Assembly: GCF_006175985.1 (NCBI RefSeq)
Contig: NZ_SRSH01000025.1
Span: forward strand, 1 to 64,000
Direction: 5' to 3'
Source: Methylotetracoccus oryzae
GTDB lineage: Bacteria; Pseudomonadota; Gammaproteobacteria; Methylococcales; Methylococcaceae
Length of the DNA stretch: 64,000 nucleotides
Numbering within the stretch: the first letter of the stretch is position 1; every line of letters begins with the position of its first letter. Below, one piece after another: positions 25,926 through 35,268 of this stretch. A model generated the notes under the pieces. The model was not told the DNA's origin. It worked only from the letters and a program-made list of their open reading frames with translations, and searched no databases. The position numbers were made by a program, and so were the translations under genes.

Positions 25926-26741
25926 TCAGCCCACCTTGACCGAACGCATCGAAATCGACCCCAAGGTCACTTGCTCGCAGAAAAACTCGATGCGGTCCTG
26001 CGGATCCGCCATTCCGAGCACATACAGCAGCGGCAGGAAATGCTCACGAGTCGGCACGGCTTCGTGCGCCGCCGGCGCCAGCGTTTCGTAGCGGATGACC
26101 GACTCGAAGTCGCGCGCGAGGATGCGAGTTCGGATTGCGCTGTCGAACGCGACGGCCCAGTCGAAAGCCGAGTCCTGCCAGATGAGCGTGTGCAGGTTGT
26201 GCACGATATTCCCGCTCCCGATTACGAGCACCCCTTCGTCGCGCAGCGGCTTCAAGGCCGCACCGAGCGCAAAGTGCCACGCCGTGTCCCGGGTTCGATC
26301 GAGGCTGAGTTGGACGACGGGGACATCTGCGTGCGGAAACAGCCGGCACAACACCGACCAGGCCCCATGATCGAGACCGCGTTCGTGATCGGTTCGAATG
26401 TCCTGATCGGTCAGTAACTCGCACACGCGCTGCGCCAAGGCCGGCGAACCGGGCGCTGGGTAAACGAAGGCGGAAAGTGCCTCGGGAAAGCCGCGGAAGT
26501 CATGGATCGTCGGCGGCTGCTCCATCGCCGTGACCTGAGTTCCTGCCGTCTCCCAGTGCGCGGAAACGCACAGGATGGCTCGCGGTCTCGGCAGGGATAC
26601 CCCAACCCCAACCCAAGTTCGGCTGAACTCGCTGTCGGCGATCGCATTCATCGGGCTGCCATGGCCGACGAACAGGACGGGCATCCTGCTCGTGGAGTGG
26701 TTGCGATCCATCGGCATGGAACGGGGCGCCTGAGCGGTCAT
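25926..26741 (-). CDS. ygiD: LigB-type extradiol dioxygenase (YgiD, DODA)
   Basis: The 271-residue protein belongs to the class III extradiol ring-cleavage/DOPA-dioxygenase family. It begins PVLFVGHGSPMNAI and continues with PRAILCVSAHWET, LDHGAWSVLCRLFP and VLVIGSGNIVHNL. His residues in GHGSP, SAHWE and FLPLLY-proximal REHFLP are the expected metal ligands. Bacterial members cleave L-DOPA or related catechols. ATG at about residue 20 (MPVLFVGHG) is an alternative start. It is the last gene of an apparent operon doxX-pirin-ygiD, a common grouping. Confidence 0.9.
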   Translation of the reverse strand: MTAQAPRSMPMDRNHSTSRMPVLFVGHGSPMNAIADSEFSRTWVGVGVSLPRPRAILCVSAHWETAGTQVTAMEQPPTIHDFRGFPEALSAFVYPAPGSPALAQRVCELLTDQDIRTDHERGLDHGAWSVLCRLFPHADVPVVQLSLDRTRDTAWHFALGAALKPLRDEGVLVIGSGNIVHNLHTLIWQDSAFDWAVAFDSAIRTRILARDFESVIRYETLAPAAHEAVPTREHFLPLLYVLGMADPQDRIEFFCEQVTLGSISMRSVKVG

Positions 26742-26751
26742 CGGGATCCCC

Positions 26752-27633
26752 TTAGAGCGTTAACGCGGCCGCTCTCGGCGAGCCGAGCGTGCCGTCGCGG
26801 TAATCGGCCAGGGCCTGTTCGATCTCGTCGCGGGTGTTCATGACGAACGGCCCGTACTGCACCACCGGCTCGCCGAGAGGCTTTCCGGCGAGTAGCAGGA
26901 AGCGCGCCTCTTCCGATCCCGCCTGCAGGCGGACCGTGTCGCCATCGCCGAGAATGCCGGCGGCTCGGTGCGGCAGTACCCGGTCCTCGTCACCCACCAC
27001 CGCCGTACCCTCGTAAAGGTACACGAACGCATGATGGCCCCCCGGCACCGGCGCGCGGAACTCGGCGCCCGCAGGAAGGATGACGTCGAGATACAGCGGT
27101 TCGGTGCTGAGTCCCTGAATTGGGCCGGCAACAGGCTGTCCGCCCTGCTCGAACGTGCCCGCGATCACGCGGACCGTGCCGCCCGCCTGATCCAGCGCGA
27201 CGACCGGGATGTCCGCTGCGGGGATGTCCCGGTAGGCGGCCGGCTTCATCTTCTCCTGGGCCGGCAGGTTGATCCAGAGCTGAAAGCCCCGCATCCGGCC
27301 TGCCGTCTGCTGCGGCATCTCCGAATGAACGATGCCGCGCCCGGCCGTCATCCACTGCACGTCGCCCGGACCGAGGTCGCCGCGATGACCGACATTGTCC
27401 TCATGGCGCATATGGCCGTCGAGCATGTAGGTCACCGTTTCGAAGCCGCGGTGCGGGTGTGCCGGGAAGCCGCGGAGGTAATCCTCCGGATCGTCCGAGA
27501 AGAATTCGTCCAGCATCAGGAAAGGGTCATGGCGCAAGGTCGGCGACTGCCCCAGGCTGCGCCGCAGTTTGACGCCGGCGCCGTCGGACGCCGCGATGGA
27601 TGGAACGGTACGTAACAGCGATCGAGTGGTCAT
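26752..27633 (-). CDS. Pirin-family protein
   Basis: The 293-residue bicupin protein has the pirin signature: PFLMLDEFFSDDPEDYLRGF, then FPAHPHRGFETVTYMLDG and RHEDNVGHRGDLGPGDVQWMTAGRGIVHSEMP. The His and Glu ligands of the N-terminal cupin are present. Bacterial pirins have quercetinase or redox-sensor activity. The gene lies 10 nt before ygiD and 60 nt after doxX in the same direction. Confidence 0.92.
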   Translation of the reverse strand: MTTRSLLRTVPSIAASDGAGVKLRRSLGQSPTLRHDPFLMLDEFFSDDPEDYLRGFPAHPHRGFETVTYMLDGHMRHEDNVGHRGDLGPGDVQWMTAGRGIVHSEMPQQTAGRMRGFQLWINLPAQEKMKPAAYRDIPAADIPVVALDQAGGTVRVIAGTFEQGGQPVAGPIQGLSTEPLYLDVILPAGAEFRAPVPGGHHAFVYLYEGTAVVGDEDRVLPHRAAGILGDGDTVRLQAGSEEARFLLLAGKPLGEPVVQYGPFVMNTRDEIEQALADYRDGTLGSPRAAALTL

Positions 27634-27693
27634 AGCCAGGCTCCGGTCAGAATGCGTGATGAGGGCGAGATTCCAAAGTGGGGTCAGCGTGAG

Positions 27694-28080
27694 TCAGCCG
27701 GCACGGCGCGCGTCGAGACTCCAGGGCCCGGCGCCATGCACGAACAGCAACAGGAAACCACCGGCAATCGCGACGTTCTTCAGAAACAGGATCATCTGAA
27801 TCTGCTCCGAAAACGCGCTGTGGAACAGCACGGCGGCCAGCAGTGCGAATCCCGCCAGAAGTAGCGCGGACGCCCGCGTGTGCCAGCCGAGGATGATTGC
27901 CAGCGCCCCGCCGACTTCCAGTGCGATGACCAGCGGCAACCACTGGCCGGACACGCCCGCCGCGGCCATGTAGGCCTGTGTACCGGCGTACTGGCCGACC
28001 TTGCCGACACCCGACAACAGAAAGATCGCGGCGAGCGACACGCGACCTGCCAATTCGAGGGCCTGGTTGAGATTTGTCAT
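27694..28080 (-). CDS. DoxX-family membrane protein
   Basis: The 128-residue protein has four hydrophobic helices. The start MTNLNQALELAGRVSLAAIF and the segment LLSGVGKVGQYAGT match DoxX/YphA-type proteins. It is the first gene of the doxX-pirin-ygiD unit and is divergent from the LysR gene at 28184. The upstream frame is open to 28230, but that part overlaps the regulator region. The tag TGGGGTCAG lies at 27678-27686, in the short gap after this gene. Confidence 0.88.
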   Translation of the reverse strand: MTNLNQALELAGRVSLAAIFLLSGVGKVGQYAGTQAYMAAAGVSGQWLPLVIALEVGGALAIILGWHTRASALLLAGFALLAAVLFHSAFSEQIQMILFLKNVAIAGGFLLLFVHGAGPWSLDARRAG

Positions 28081-28164
28081 GGACTTCTCCAGCAGTTGAT
28101 GAAAGGTGGAGCCATTAAAGAATTGATTACATCGAGAGAAAAGCACAATATTTCGGCTTATCCA

Positions 28165-28179
28165 ATCGATTTTCTCGAT
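28165..28179. promoter_or_regulatory. LysR-type T-N11-A box in the doxX/lysR divergent region
   Basis: ATCGATTTTCTCGAT is an interrupted palindrome fitting the T-N11-A consensus bound by LysR proteins. It sits just before the regulator start and about 85 bp before doxX, in AT-richer DNA. This is the usual place for autoregulation and for activation of the divergent operon. Confidence 0.5.
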
Positions 28180-28183
28180 AGCC

Positions 28184-29089
28184 TTGACATCACCGCCGAA
28201 GATTTCACTGGAGCAGTGGCGGACCTTCATCGCCGTCGTCGAAGCCGGCGGCTATGCGCAGGCCGCGGCAACGCTGTACAAGAGTCAGTCGACGCTGACC
28301 TACGCGGTGCAGAAGCTCGAACGCCTGCTCGGCGTCAAGGCCTTTGAAATCCAGGGCCGCAAGGCAGTCCTGACCTCTGCCGGACAGGTCTTGTACCGCA
28401 GGGGCAAGATTCTGATCGAGGAAGCGATGCGCCTGGAACGCGCCGCGGCCAGCCTCGCGTCAGGCTGGGAAGCGGAGATCCGGCTGGCGGTGGAGATCAT
28501 CTTTCCGACCTGGCTGCTTCTGGACTGTCTCGCGCGTTTTGCCACGGAACACCCGGAAACCCGCATCGAACTCATCGAATCCGTACTGAGTGGAACCGAC
28601 GAGGCGCTGCTCGAGGGGCGGGTCGATCTGGCCATCGGCTCGTGGATTCCGCCCGGCTTCATCGGCGACCCGATCATGCCGGTGCGTTTTATCGCGGTGG
28701 CGCGTCCCGACCATCCCCTGCACCAGCTGGGGCGCCCGCTGACGCTGGAAGACCTGAGCCAACACCGGCATCTGGTGATCCGCGACACGAGCCGGGACCG
28801 CTCGCGCACACCGGGATGGCTCAACGAACGACGCCTGACCGTCAGCCACAAGAGCACGTCCATCCGGGCGGCCTGCATGGGACTCGGCTATGCGTGGTAT
28901 CCGGAAGACATGATCCGGCGGGAGCTGGAGGCCGGTGAACTACAGGCGCTGCCGTTGCGCGAGGGAGCGGAACGCTGGGCGACGCTGTATCTGATGTTTG
29001 CCGATCGCGATGCGAGCGGTCCGGGCACGCTGAGGATGGCCGAACTGATCCGGGCCGGCATCGCTGAGCAGTGCCCAAGGCCGAACTGA
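28184..29089 (+). CDS. LysR-family transcriptional regulator
   Basis: The 301-residue protein has a LysR winged helix at residues 8-66 (LEQWRTFIAVVEAGGYAQAAATLYKSQSTLTYAVQKLE) and a substrate-binding domain from about 90. The start is a TTG at 28184, since no ATG/GTG lies closer to the conserved LEQWRTF. It is divergent from doxX-pirin-ygiD; this gene set is often found with such a regulator, so it probably controls that operon in response to an aromatic or redox signal. Confidence 0.88.
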   Translation: MTSPPKISLEQWRTFIAVVEAGGYAQAAATLYKSQSTLTYAVQKLERLLGVKAFEIQGRKAVLTSAGQVLYRRGKILIEEAMRLERAAASLASGWEAEIRLAVEIIFPTWLLLDCLARFATEHPETRIELIESVLSGTDEALLEGRVDLAIGSWIPPGFIGDPIMPVRFIAVARPDHPLHQLGRPLTLEDLSQHRHLVIRDTSRDRSRTPGWLNERRLTVSHKSTSIRAACMGLGYAWYPEDMIRRELEAGELQALPLREGAERWATLYLMFADRDASGPGTLRMAELIRAGIAEQCPRPN

Positions 29090-29230
29090 TCGATGGTGCG
29101 ACGACGTCCCGGACTAAACGGTAAGCGGATGGGCAAAATGCCCTCAATGCGACCAGCCGAGGCCCCGCCGCCCGCGTGCAGGACGGGTAGGCCGCGGCAC
29201 ATGGGCACAGCCAGTGGCCGCACCGCGACA

Positions 29231-29252
29231 GGGGCCGCGCACGGCCCCTTTT
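29231..29252 (+). terminator. Rho-independent terminator
   Basis: GGGGCCG (29231-29237) pairs with CGGCCCC (29242-29248), followed by TTTT. It lies 140 nt after the LysR gene and just before the end of the convergent secreted-protein gene. Confidence 0.7.
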
Positions 29253-29270
29253 AGGAATGGGCTACCAACC

Positions 29271-30791
29271 CTAGCGACCTGAGCGTTGAAGTGTCAGCCG
29301 AATACCCTGGCCCACCCGGCTGGCGCAGCTCAGGGTGACAAAGCCCCTCCCAACACGCAGACAACTCAACGCACTCTCGGAGGTCGGGTTGAACAAGGGA
29401 TCGACAAACACGGCCGAACTGACGGCCTCATTGAGGTTCAGCCTGATGGCTCCCGACGACCGCAGGAACACCGCATACAACTCGCCGTTCAACGGATTGC
29501 GCGACTGGACCACGGACGGCGAACTCTGGCTGTTCGGGCTGGTATACGTCATGGCCGAAGCACTGTAGCGACGCGAGCCCAGGGGCACACGGGCGAGATT
29601 GTCGAAGTTCGGCACGGCACGGAGCAGTTGCAGCGTGTTGTTGAAGACCCAGCTGCTATCCGCGTACTGCTGATCCAGGTTCATGGCCAGGGTAAAGCCG
29701 AACCAGGAGCCCTGAGCGCCAGCCATACCCGCGACCCGAAGGTGCTCCGTCACGAATTGCGCGGTCGGCGGATAGGTCTTGTGCGCCGTGTTCAGCACCA
29801 CTCTGGAGGCCGGGACGAAGTTGGTGGGAATGCCAGCCCCCTGGTACGAAAATGCCGGTAAGCGGGTTTGTGGATCGCGGCTGCTGGCGATCTGATTATT
29901 ACCGTCCTGGGTCCCCTTTTCGAGATAATAGAGATCGAGGCGCAGGCTTCCGTCCGCATACCAGGCCCCATAGGTTGAGGCAAACTGGGGGCTAGTGATC
30001 TGCCAGACATTTCCCGCGACCAAGCATGGAGATCCGCAGGGTGATGGTTTCTCCCGGTCTTCCCCATGCAAAATCTCGGTCAGCCTCTTTACGAAAGCCT
30101 TCTTGCCCTCCATGTACGACGCGTAAGATCCCTGCCCTCCGGCCTCCCGGTTTGCGCAGCCGGCTGAAATGTTCGGCAGCAAATCATCCATCATCACGGC
30201 GGCATGCTCGCGACTACGGATACTTTCCAGCAGTGCGGCGATCATCTGGTTGACGACCCATTGGCTCTGCAGATTCAACGCAGACCATCGCAAGTCGTTC
30301 GCGGCCGACGCGGCATAGAACGTGGACTCGAAGTCGGCTACCGTCGCATCCGTTGACAGGACAGGGTCCGGATCGGTTTTGCTGCAACCGAATCGCGACA
30401 GCAGCACCATGTCCTCCGGATCCAGATCCGTGTCCTTGCCGATCACGCGATCCCGCCTTAGAGTGGAAAAACCTGACCCATCGTCGGTGTCATCCCGGAA
30501 TCGGGATTTCCCACTGTTGAAATCGAATACGACGGGATAATGGCCGGCGTTGAAGTCTTTCATGACGGCCAGCGGGCCGAACTGTGGATCACCCGCCTTT
30601 TTCTTGTTGACCATTACATAGCCCATGGCCAAGGCATGCTGTTCCGATCTGGCCCGCTTCGGAGTGGCACCGTTGATGATGCGGCTCCAGTTATGAACAT
30701 GGTGAGAAAGATTGAAATCGGGGTCTGCCGCGTGGGCGCCCGAACACAAGAGTAAAGACAGCAGCCCTAAGGCCAGTTGAGTGGATCGCAT
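29271..30791 (-). CDS. Exported protein of unknown function
   Basis: The product is 506 residues from ATG 30791, which has AGGATGACC upstream. The signal peptide is TQLALGLLSLLLCSGAHAA. The mature part starts DPDFNLSHHVHNWSRIING and has mixed alpha/beta character with several Cys pairs (CGSPC, GCANRE). There are long polar stretches (TYTSPNSQSSPSVVQSRNP) and a C-terminal beta-rich part ending RLTLQRSGR. No catalytic motif or family was recognised. It stands alone with an AT-rich upstream region that may hold its promoter. Confidence 0.75.
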   Translation of the reverse strand: MRSTQLALGLLSLLLCSGAHAADPDFNLSHHVHNWSRIINGATPKRARSEQHALAMGYVMVNKKKAGDPQFGPLAVMKDFNAGHYPVVFDFNSGKSRFRDDTDDGSGFSTLRRDRVIGKDTDLDPEDMVLLSRFGCSKTDPDPVLSTDATVADFESTFYAASAANDLRWSALNLQSQWVVNQMIAALLESIRSREHAAVMMDDLLPNISAGCANREAGGQGSYASYMEGKKAFVKRLTEILHGEDREKPSPCGSPCLVAGNVWQITSPQFASTYGAWYADGSLRLDLYYLEKGTQDGNNQIASSRDPQTRLPAFSYQGAGIPTNFVPASRVVLNTAHKTYPPTAQFVTEHLRVAGMAGAQGSWFGFTLAMNLDQQYADSSWVFNNTLQLLRAVPNFDNLARVPLGSRRYSASAMTYTSPNSQSSPSVVQSRNPLNGELYAVFLRSSGAIRLNLNEAVSSAVFVDPLFNPTSESALSCLRVGRGFVTLSCASRVGQGIRLTLQRSGR

Positions 30792-31580
30792 GTGGTCATC
30801 CTGTATTGCAACGAGGTGCGCCAGCGGTTGGGCCATGGAGAAACTCTTAATCGATACAGAGCCGCGCAAGACGGCGGAAAACCTGATGCCGCGACTTTAA
30901 CTCCATTACATCCTGAATAATCGTCTATCCGAGATCAGAGCAGACGGAAGGCACAAACCCAATCACCACTGACGTGAGCCATTATTCCAGACCACTGATA
31001 AATGAAAAATCCACAATACTGGGTATCACATAGGACCTAAGACAAAGCCAAAAAAAGCATTGATCAGATGGAAATTAATCCGATCGCAATAGACACCATT
31101 ACGGGAACAGGATAAGTTTCCGTCACCCCATACCGCGCCTGGAAATAAGGTGCGAGCGAGACAGCAAGGGATCGCGGCCCAGGGCGATTTACCGCCCAAA
31201 TGCGCACGCATGAACGACCGTGGATAGGTCACCGAGCCGGGCGACTGTCAACCGGTGGCACGCGAAGCATGCCGCACTTCCGCTAGCCGAACGCTATCGA
31301 CGGGTGATGGAAATCCCATCGCTCCACCTAGCCCAAAGTCGGTAATCCCCGAAGGGAGAAATGTCACGTCGACGTGGTGAAACCGGACATTCTGACGGCA
31401 GCCCGTGCCTCCGCCACCTCCGCTCACCGGTGTGTCGCGCGGGCCGCGATACCGGGCCAGCGGCCAGACTGCCCGCTACGCCATCGGTCGCAACGAACAC
31501 CGAGTCATGCGTCCGACGCCAGCTGTGGGACAATTCACGCAGTCCTCACACCCCTACCGATCCGCACCCCAGTCACGCGC
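30792..31580. other. Long intergenic region, AT-rich in the middle
   Basis: There are 790 bases between divergent genes. The part from about 30880 to 31090 is AT-rich compared with the window and probably contains the promoter of the secreted protein. The frame of sua5 is open upstream to 31374 but without similarity. I see no RNA gene or repeat. Confidence 0.4.
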
Positions 31581-32687
31581 ATGCCCACCGAACTGATACA
31601 CGTCGATCCCCAGCATCCCGCTGTCGAGGGCATTGTCCGAGCGGCGGGGATCATCAAGGCCGGCGGCCTGGTGGCCTTCCCGACCGAGACGGTTTACGGC
31701 CTCGGGGCAAACGCGCTGGACGCCACGGCCGTGGCGAGGATCTTCGAGGCGAAGCAACGCCCTTTGACGGATCCGCTGATTGTCCATCTGGCGCAGGTGG
31801 CGCAGGTACATGAGGTCGCAGCAAACATCCCGGACATCGTTCACCGGCTCGCAGCGCGCTTCTGGCCCGGGCCGCTGACGCTGATTCTGCACCGCGCTGC
31901 GAAGGTACCCGCGAGCGTGTCGGCCGGGCGCGATACCGTAGCCGTGCGGGTACCGGCGCACGCCGTTGCGCATGCCCTGCTCGTAGACTGCGGCCTGCCG
32001 ATCGCCGCCCCCAGCGCAAACCTGTTCAGTCGCCCGAGTCCCACGACGGCACAGCATGTTCTGGAGGATCTCGACGGGCGGGTCGACCTCGTGCTGGACG
32101 GCGGCTCGACCACGATTGGTTTAGAGTCCACGGTCATCGACCTGACGGCGGCCTCGCCTATCCTGCTGCGGCCCGGTGGCCTACCCCCGGAAGCGCTGCG
32201 GGAAATTCTGCCCGAACTGCGCATCCCCGAAGCGCCCCGGATCAGCGCCGACGACGAGCACGCAGCGTCGCCGGGAACCCTGCTGAAGCACTACTCGCCC
32301 CGCGCGGCGCTGCTGCTGCTACGAGGCGAGGCTGACGCGGCGCAGCGCCTGGCATCGGACATCGTCGAGCAAACACGACAGCGCGGGCGAACGATCGGCC
32401 TGCTGATTCCAGCGGAGGAAGCGGGACTCTATGGCGGCTTGAGCGCGGCGTTCGCCTCGTTGGGGGAGTCGGACGATCTGCCGGCGGTTGCTCGCGTACT
32501 GTTCACGCGCCTGCGCGACCTCGACAAGCGGAAAGTGGACCTGATCCTGGCACGCGAGCCGGCGGGCGGGGGGTTGGGGCTGGCAATTCGAGATCGGCTG
32601 TTCCGCGCCGCCGAGGGTCGCATTATCGACGCGGGGGCATCGCTCGACGTCGCCAAACTGCTGGAAGCCGTCTTGCCAGCGGACTGA
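31581..32687 (+). CDS. sua5: L-threonylcarbamoyladenylate synthase (Sua5 type)
   Basis: The 368-residue protein makes threonylcarbamoyl-AMP from Thr, bicarbonate and ATP for t6A37 in ANN-decoding tRNAs. The YrdC domain covers residues 1-210 (GGLVAFPTETVYGLGANALD, KQRPLTDPLIVHL, LPIAAPSANLFSRPSPT). It is followed by the linker SPGTLLKHYSPRA and the C-terminal Sua5 domain, which distinguishes it from short TsaC. Start 31581 is chosen by the family N-terminus; the frame continues upstream to 31374 without similarity. Confidence 0.93.
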   Translation: MPTELIHVDPQHPAVEGIVRAAGIIKAGGLVAFPTETVYGLGANALDATAVARIFEAKQRPLTDPLIVHLAQVAQVHEVAANIPDIVHRLAARFWPGPLTLILHRAAKVPASVSAGRDTVAVRVPAHAVAHALLVDCGLPIAAPSANLFSRPSPTTAQHVLEDLDGRVDLVLDGGSTTIGLESTVIDLTAASPILLRPGGLPPEALREILPELRIPEAPRISADDEHAASPGTLLKHYSPRAALLLLRGEADAAQRLASDIVEQTRQRGRTIGLLIPAEEAGLYGGLSAAFASLGESDDLPAVARVLFTRLRDLDKRKVDLILAREPAGGGLGLAIRDRLFRAAEGRIIDAGASLDVAKLLEAVLPAD

Positions 32688-32824
32688 CCAAGGTGGAATG
32701 GAAACTGCGGGCGTAGGGGGCCGATCACCCGGGGCAGGATGAGACCCGTCTGAAGACTTGTAACAGCGAAAAGCGCGGCAACCCGGATCAGTGACGATCC
32801 GAGCGGCCGCGGAGTGTGCTCAAT

Positions 32825-33124
32825 TCAGGCCTTTGGCGGCCCGTAATAGCCCTTCTTGTCGTGCTCTGTTTCAACCAGCAGTCTTGCGCCTTCAAGCACT
32901 TGCGGCACCAGACCGTCGCCGCCGCTCGCGATGTAGTCCAGCAAATCCTGGCGCATGCGCGGATCCCAATAGGTTCGCAAGTGGTTGCGTATGCCTTCGG
33001 CCCGCCTTTCCGGCGGGTAGGGTGCGAAAAAATCGCCGATCTGGTTGGCCATCGTCAGCAGGCGCTGCAAATCGAGTACCGTCTCGCCCATTTGTCCCGG
33101 ACCCGGTTTGACCGCGGCGCCCAT
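32825..33124 (-). CDS. fdsD: Formate dehydrogenase delta subunit
   Basis: The 99-residue protein is of the FdsD family: RLLTMANQIGDFFAPYPPERRAEGIRNHLRTYWDPRMR followed by LLDYIASGGDGLVPQV. In soluble Mo/W formate dehydrogenases FdsD helps assemble or stabilise the complex. Its ATG overlaps the fdsA stop by one base (TAATG), so translation is coupled. In classical fdsGBACD operons fdsC lies between; here it is absent. Confidence 0.92.
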   Translation of the reverse strand: MGAAVKPGPGQMGETVLDLQRLLTMANQIGDFFAPYPPERRAEGIRNHLRTYWDPRMRQDLLDYIASGGDGLVPQVLEGARLLVETEHDKKGYYGPPKA

Positions 33125-35268
33125 TAGCTGACCGCCTCCGCCACCTCATCCTCGCGCGCCTCGGCTTTGGCGCATGTGGGTGGCACATCGACACGGGCGA
33201 CTTCAACGGCGGTGACTTTGTATTCCGGGCAGTTCGTCGCCCAATCCGACAAATCCGACGTCACAGCATTCGCCTTCGATGTCGCATGATGGAAGGTCGT
33301 ATACACGATGCCCGGGTTGACTCGCGTGGAGAGTTTGGCGCGAAGCCGCGTCTGTCCGAAGCGGCTGGTCACGGTGACCCAATCGCCATCGCGCAGGCCG
33401 CGGGCCTGCGCATCGGCGGCATTGATTTCGAGCCGGTCCTCGGGATGCCAGCGCGAATTCGCCGTGCGACGGGTCTGGGTGCCGACGTTGTACTGGCTCA
33501 GTATGCGGCCGGTGGTCAGCAACAACGGGAAGCGGTCGTTCGTGCGCTCGGCGGTCGGCACGAATTCGGTCAGCATGAAGGTGCCGCGACCGTTCGCGCG
33601 CGGGAAGGTCTTGGTGTGCAGCACTTCGGTCCCCTCGGGGGCATTCTCGTCACAGGGCCACTGCGCCGAACCTATCCGTTCCAGCAGGTCGAAGCTGAGG
33701 CCCTTGTAGGCTGGTGACAGCCGCGCCAGTTCGTCGAGAATTTCCCCGGCATGCGCGTACTGCGCCGGGTAGCCCATCGCATTCATCAGGCGCACCACGA
33801 TTTCCCAGTCCTGGTAGCCCGCGAGCGGCTCGACGACCTTGCGCACCCGGTTCACGCGTCGCTCGGCGCTCGTGAAGGTCCCTTCCTTTTCCAGCGACGA
33901 ACTGCCCGGCAGGAATACATGGGCATAGTTCGATGTTTCGTTCAGGAAAAGGTCCTGCAGCACGACGCATTCCATCTGCCGCATAGCCTCGACGATATGG
34001 TGCCGGTTCGGATCGCTCTGCACCGGGTCTTCGCCCATGATGTACATACCGCGAAAATGGCCGGTCAGCGCCGCATCGAACATGTTCGGCAGACGCAAGC
34101 CAGGCTCGGCGTCCAGCGGCACGCCCCATTCGTGCTCGAATGAACCGCGTACCTCGGGGTCGGTCACGAAGCGGTAGCCGCTGAACACGTGAGGCCAGCT
34201 GCCGAGGCAGCTGCCGCCCTGAACGTTGCCCTGGCCCCGCAGCGGATTGACGCCAACCCCTTCCCGGCCCAGCATGCCGCAGGCGAGGGACAGATTACCC
34301 AGGCACATAACGCCCGTGGAGCCCTGCGAGTGTTCGGTCACACCCAGCCCGTAATAGATCGCGCTGTTCGGCCCGCCGGCATAGAGGCGCGCCGCCTGCC
34401 GGATGGCCTCCGGCGCGACGCCCGCGACCGGGCCGATGACTTCCGGCGCATAGCGGTCGCTGCCGACCAGCCCCATCCACAGCTCGAACTCGTTCCATTC
34501 GCAGCGCTCGCGCACGAACGCCTCGTTGTAAAGGCGTTCGTGCACGATGACATGGCCCAGGCTGTTCAGGATCGCCACGTTGTTGCCCGGCCGCAGCGGC
34601 AGATGCACCGTCGCTTCGCAATGCGCGGATTTGACCGTCTCGGTTCGCCGCGGATCGATCACGATGAGCTTGGCGCCCTGGCGGATCCGCCGCTTCATCA
34701 GCGAGCCGAACACGGGATGGCCTTCGGTCGGATTGGCGCCGACGACCATGATCACGTCGGCCTGCAGGATCGAGTCGAAATGCTGGCTGGCCGCGCCCCA
34801 TCCGACGGTTGCCGACAGCCCGAACTGCGTCGGCGAGTGGCAAATCCTCGCGCAGTTGTCGATGTTGTTGTTCCCGAAAACGGCGCGTGCCAGCTTTTGC
34901 ACCAGGAATATCTCTTCGTTGGTGCAACGCGAACTGGACACCGCACCGATCGACTTCGTGCCGTAGGTGCTCTGGATACGCCGGAATTCCGCGGCGGCGT
35001 GATTGAGGGCGGTGTCCCAATCGACTTCCTGCCATGGCTCTTCGATCGAACGACGGATCAGGGGCGTCCGCACCCGGTCGGGATGGTTGTAGTAGTCGTA
35101 GGCGAAGCGCCCCTTGATGCAGCTATGACCGTGATTGGCCTTGCCCTCCTTCCAGGGAATCATCCGCACGATGCGGCCGGCCCGGGTTTCCGCCTTGAAG
35201 CCGCAACCTACGCCACAATAGGCGCACGTGGTGACGACGCTGCGCTCAGGCTTCAGTGGATTGGGCAT
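33124..35268 (-). CDS. fdsA: Formate dehydrogenase catalytic (alpha) subunit, lacking the N-terminal FeS domain
   Basis: This 714-residue Mo/W-bis-MGD enzyme oxidises formate to CO2. It starts MPNPLKPERS, then TTCAYCGVGCGFKAE and HSCIKGRFAYDYYNHPDR bind the proximal [4Fe-4S] cluster. NCARICHSPTQFGL carries the cysteine that ligates the metal in FdsA/FdhA, with its catalytic His. AAGGAGA 7 nt before ATG 35268 is a strong start. In typical FdsA (about 950 residues) the [2Fe-2S]/[4Fe-4S] arm is fused at the N-terminus; here it is encoded by the overlapping upstream gene. No fdsB or fdsG for NAD+ reduction is adjacent. Confidence 0.93.
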   Translation of the reverse strand: MPNPLKPERSVVTTCAYCGVGCGFKAETRAGRIVRMIPWKEGKANHGHSCIKGRFAYDYYNHPDRVRTPLIRRSIEEPWQEVDWDTALNHAAAEFRRIQSTYGTKSIGAVSSSRCTNEEIFLVQKLARAVFGNNNIDNCARICHSPTQFGLSATVGWGAASQHFDSILQADVIMVVGANPTEGHPVFGSLMKRRIRQGAKLIVIDPRRTETVKSAHCEATVHLPLRPGNNVAILNSLGHVIVHERLYNEAFVRERCEWNEFELWMGLVGSDRYAPEVIGPVAGVAPEAIRQAARLYAGGPNSAIYYGLGVTEHSQGSTGVMCLGNLSLACGMLGREGVGVNPLRGQGNVQGGSCLGSWPHVFSGYRFVTDPEVRGSFEHEWGVPLDAEPGLRLPNMFDAALTGHFRGMYIMGEDPVQSDPNRHHIVEAMRQMECVVLQDLFLNETSNYAHVFLPGSSSLEKEGTFTSAERRVNRVRKVVEPLAGYQDWEIVVRLMNAMGYPAQYAHAGEILDELARLSPAYKGLSFDLLERIGSAQWPCDENAPEGTEVLHTKTFPRANGRGTFMLTEFVPTAERTNDRFPLLLTTGRILSQYNVGTQTRRTANSRWHPEDRLEINAADAQARGLRDGDWVTVTSRFGQTRLRAKLSTRVNPGIVYTTFHHATSKANAVTSDLSDWATNCPEYKVTAVEVARVDVPPTCAKAEAREDEVAEAVS

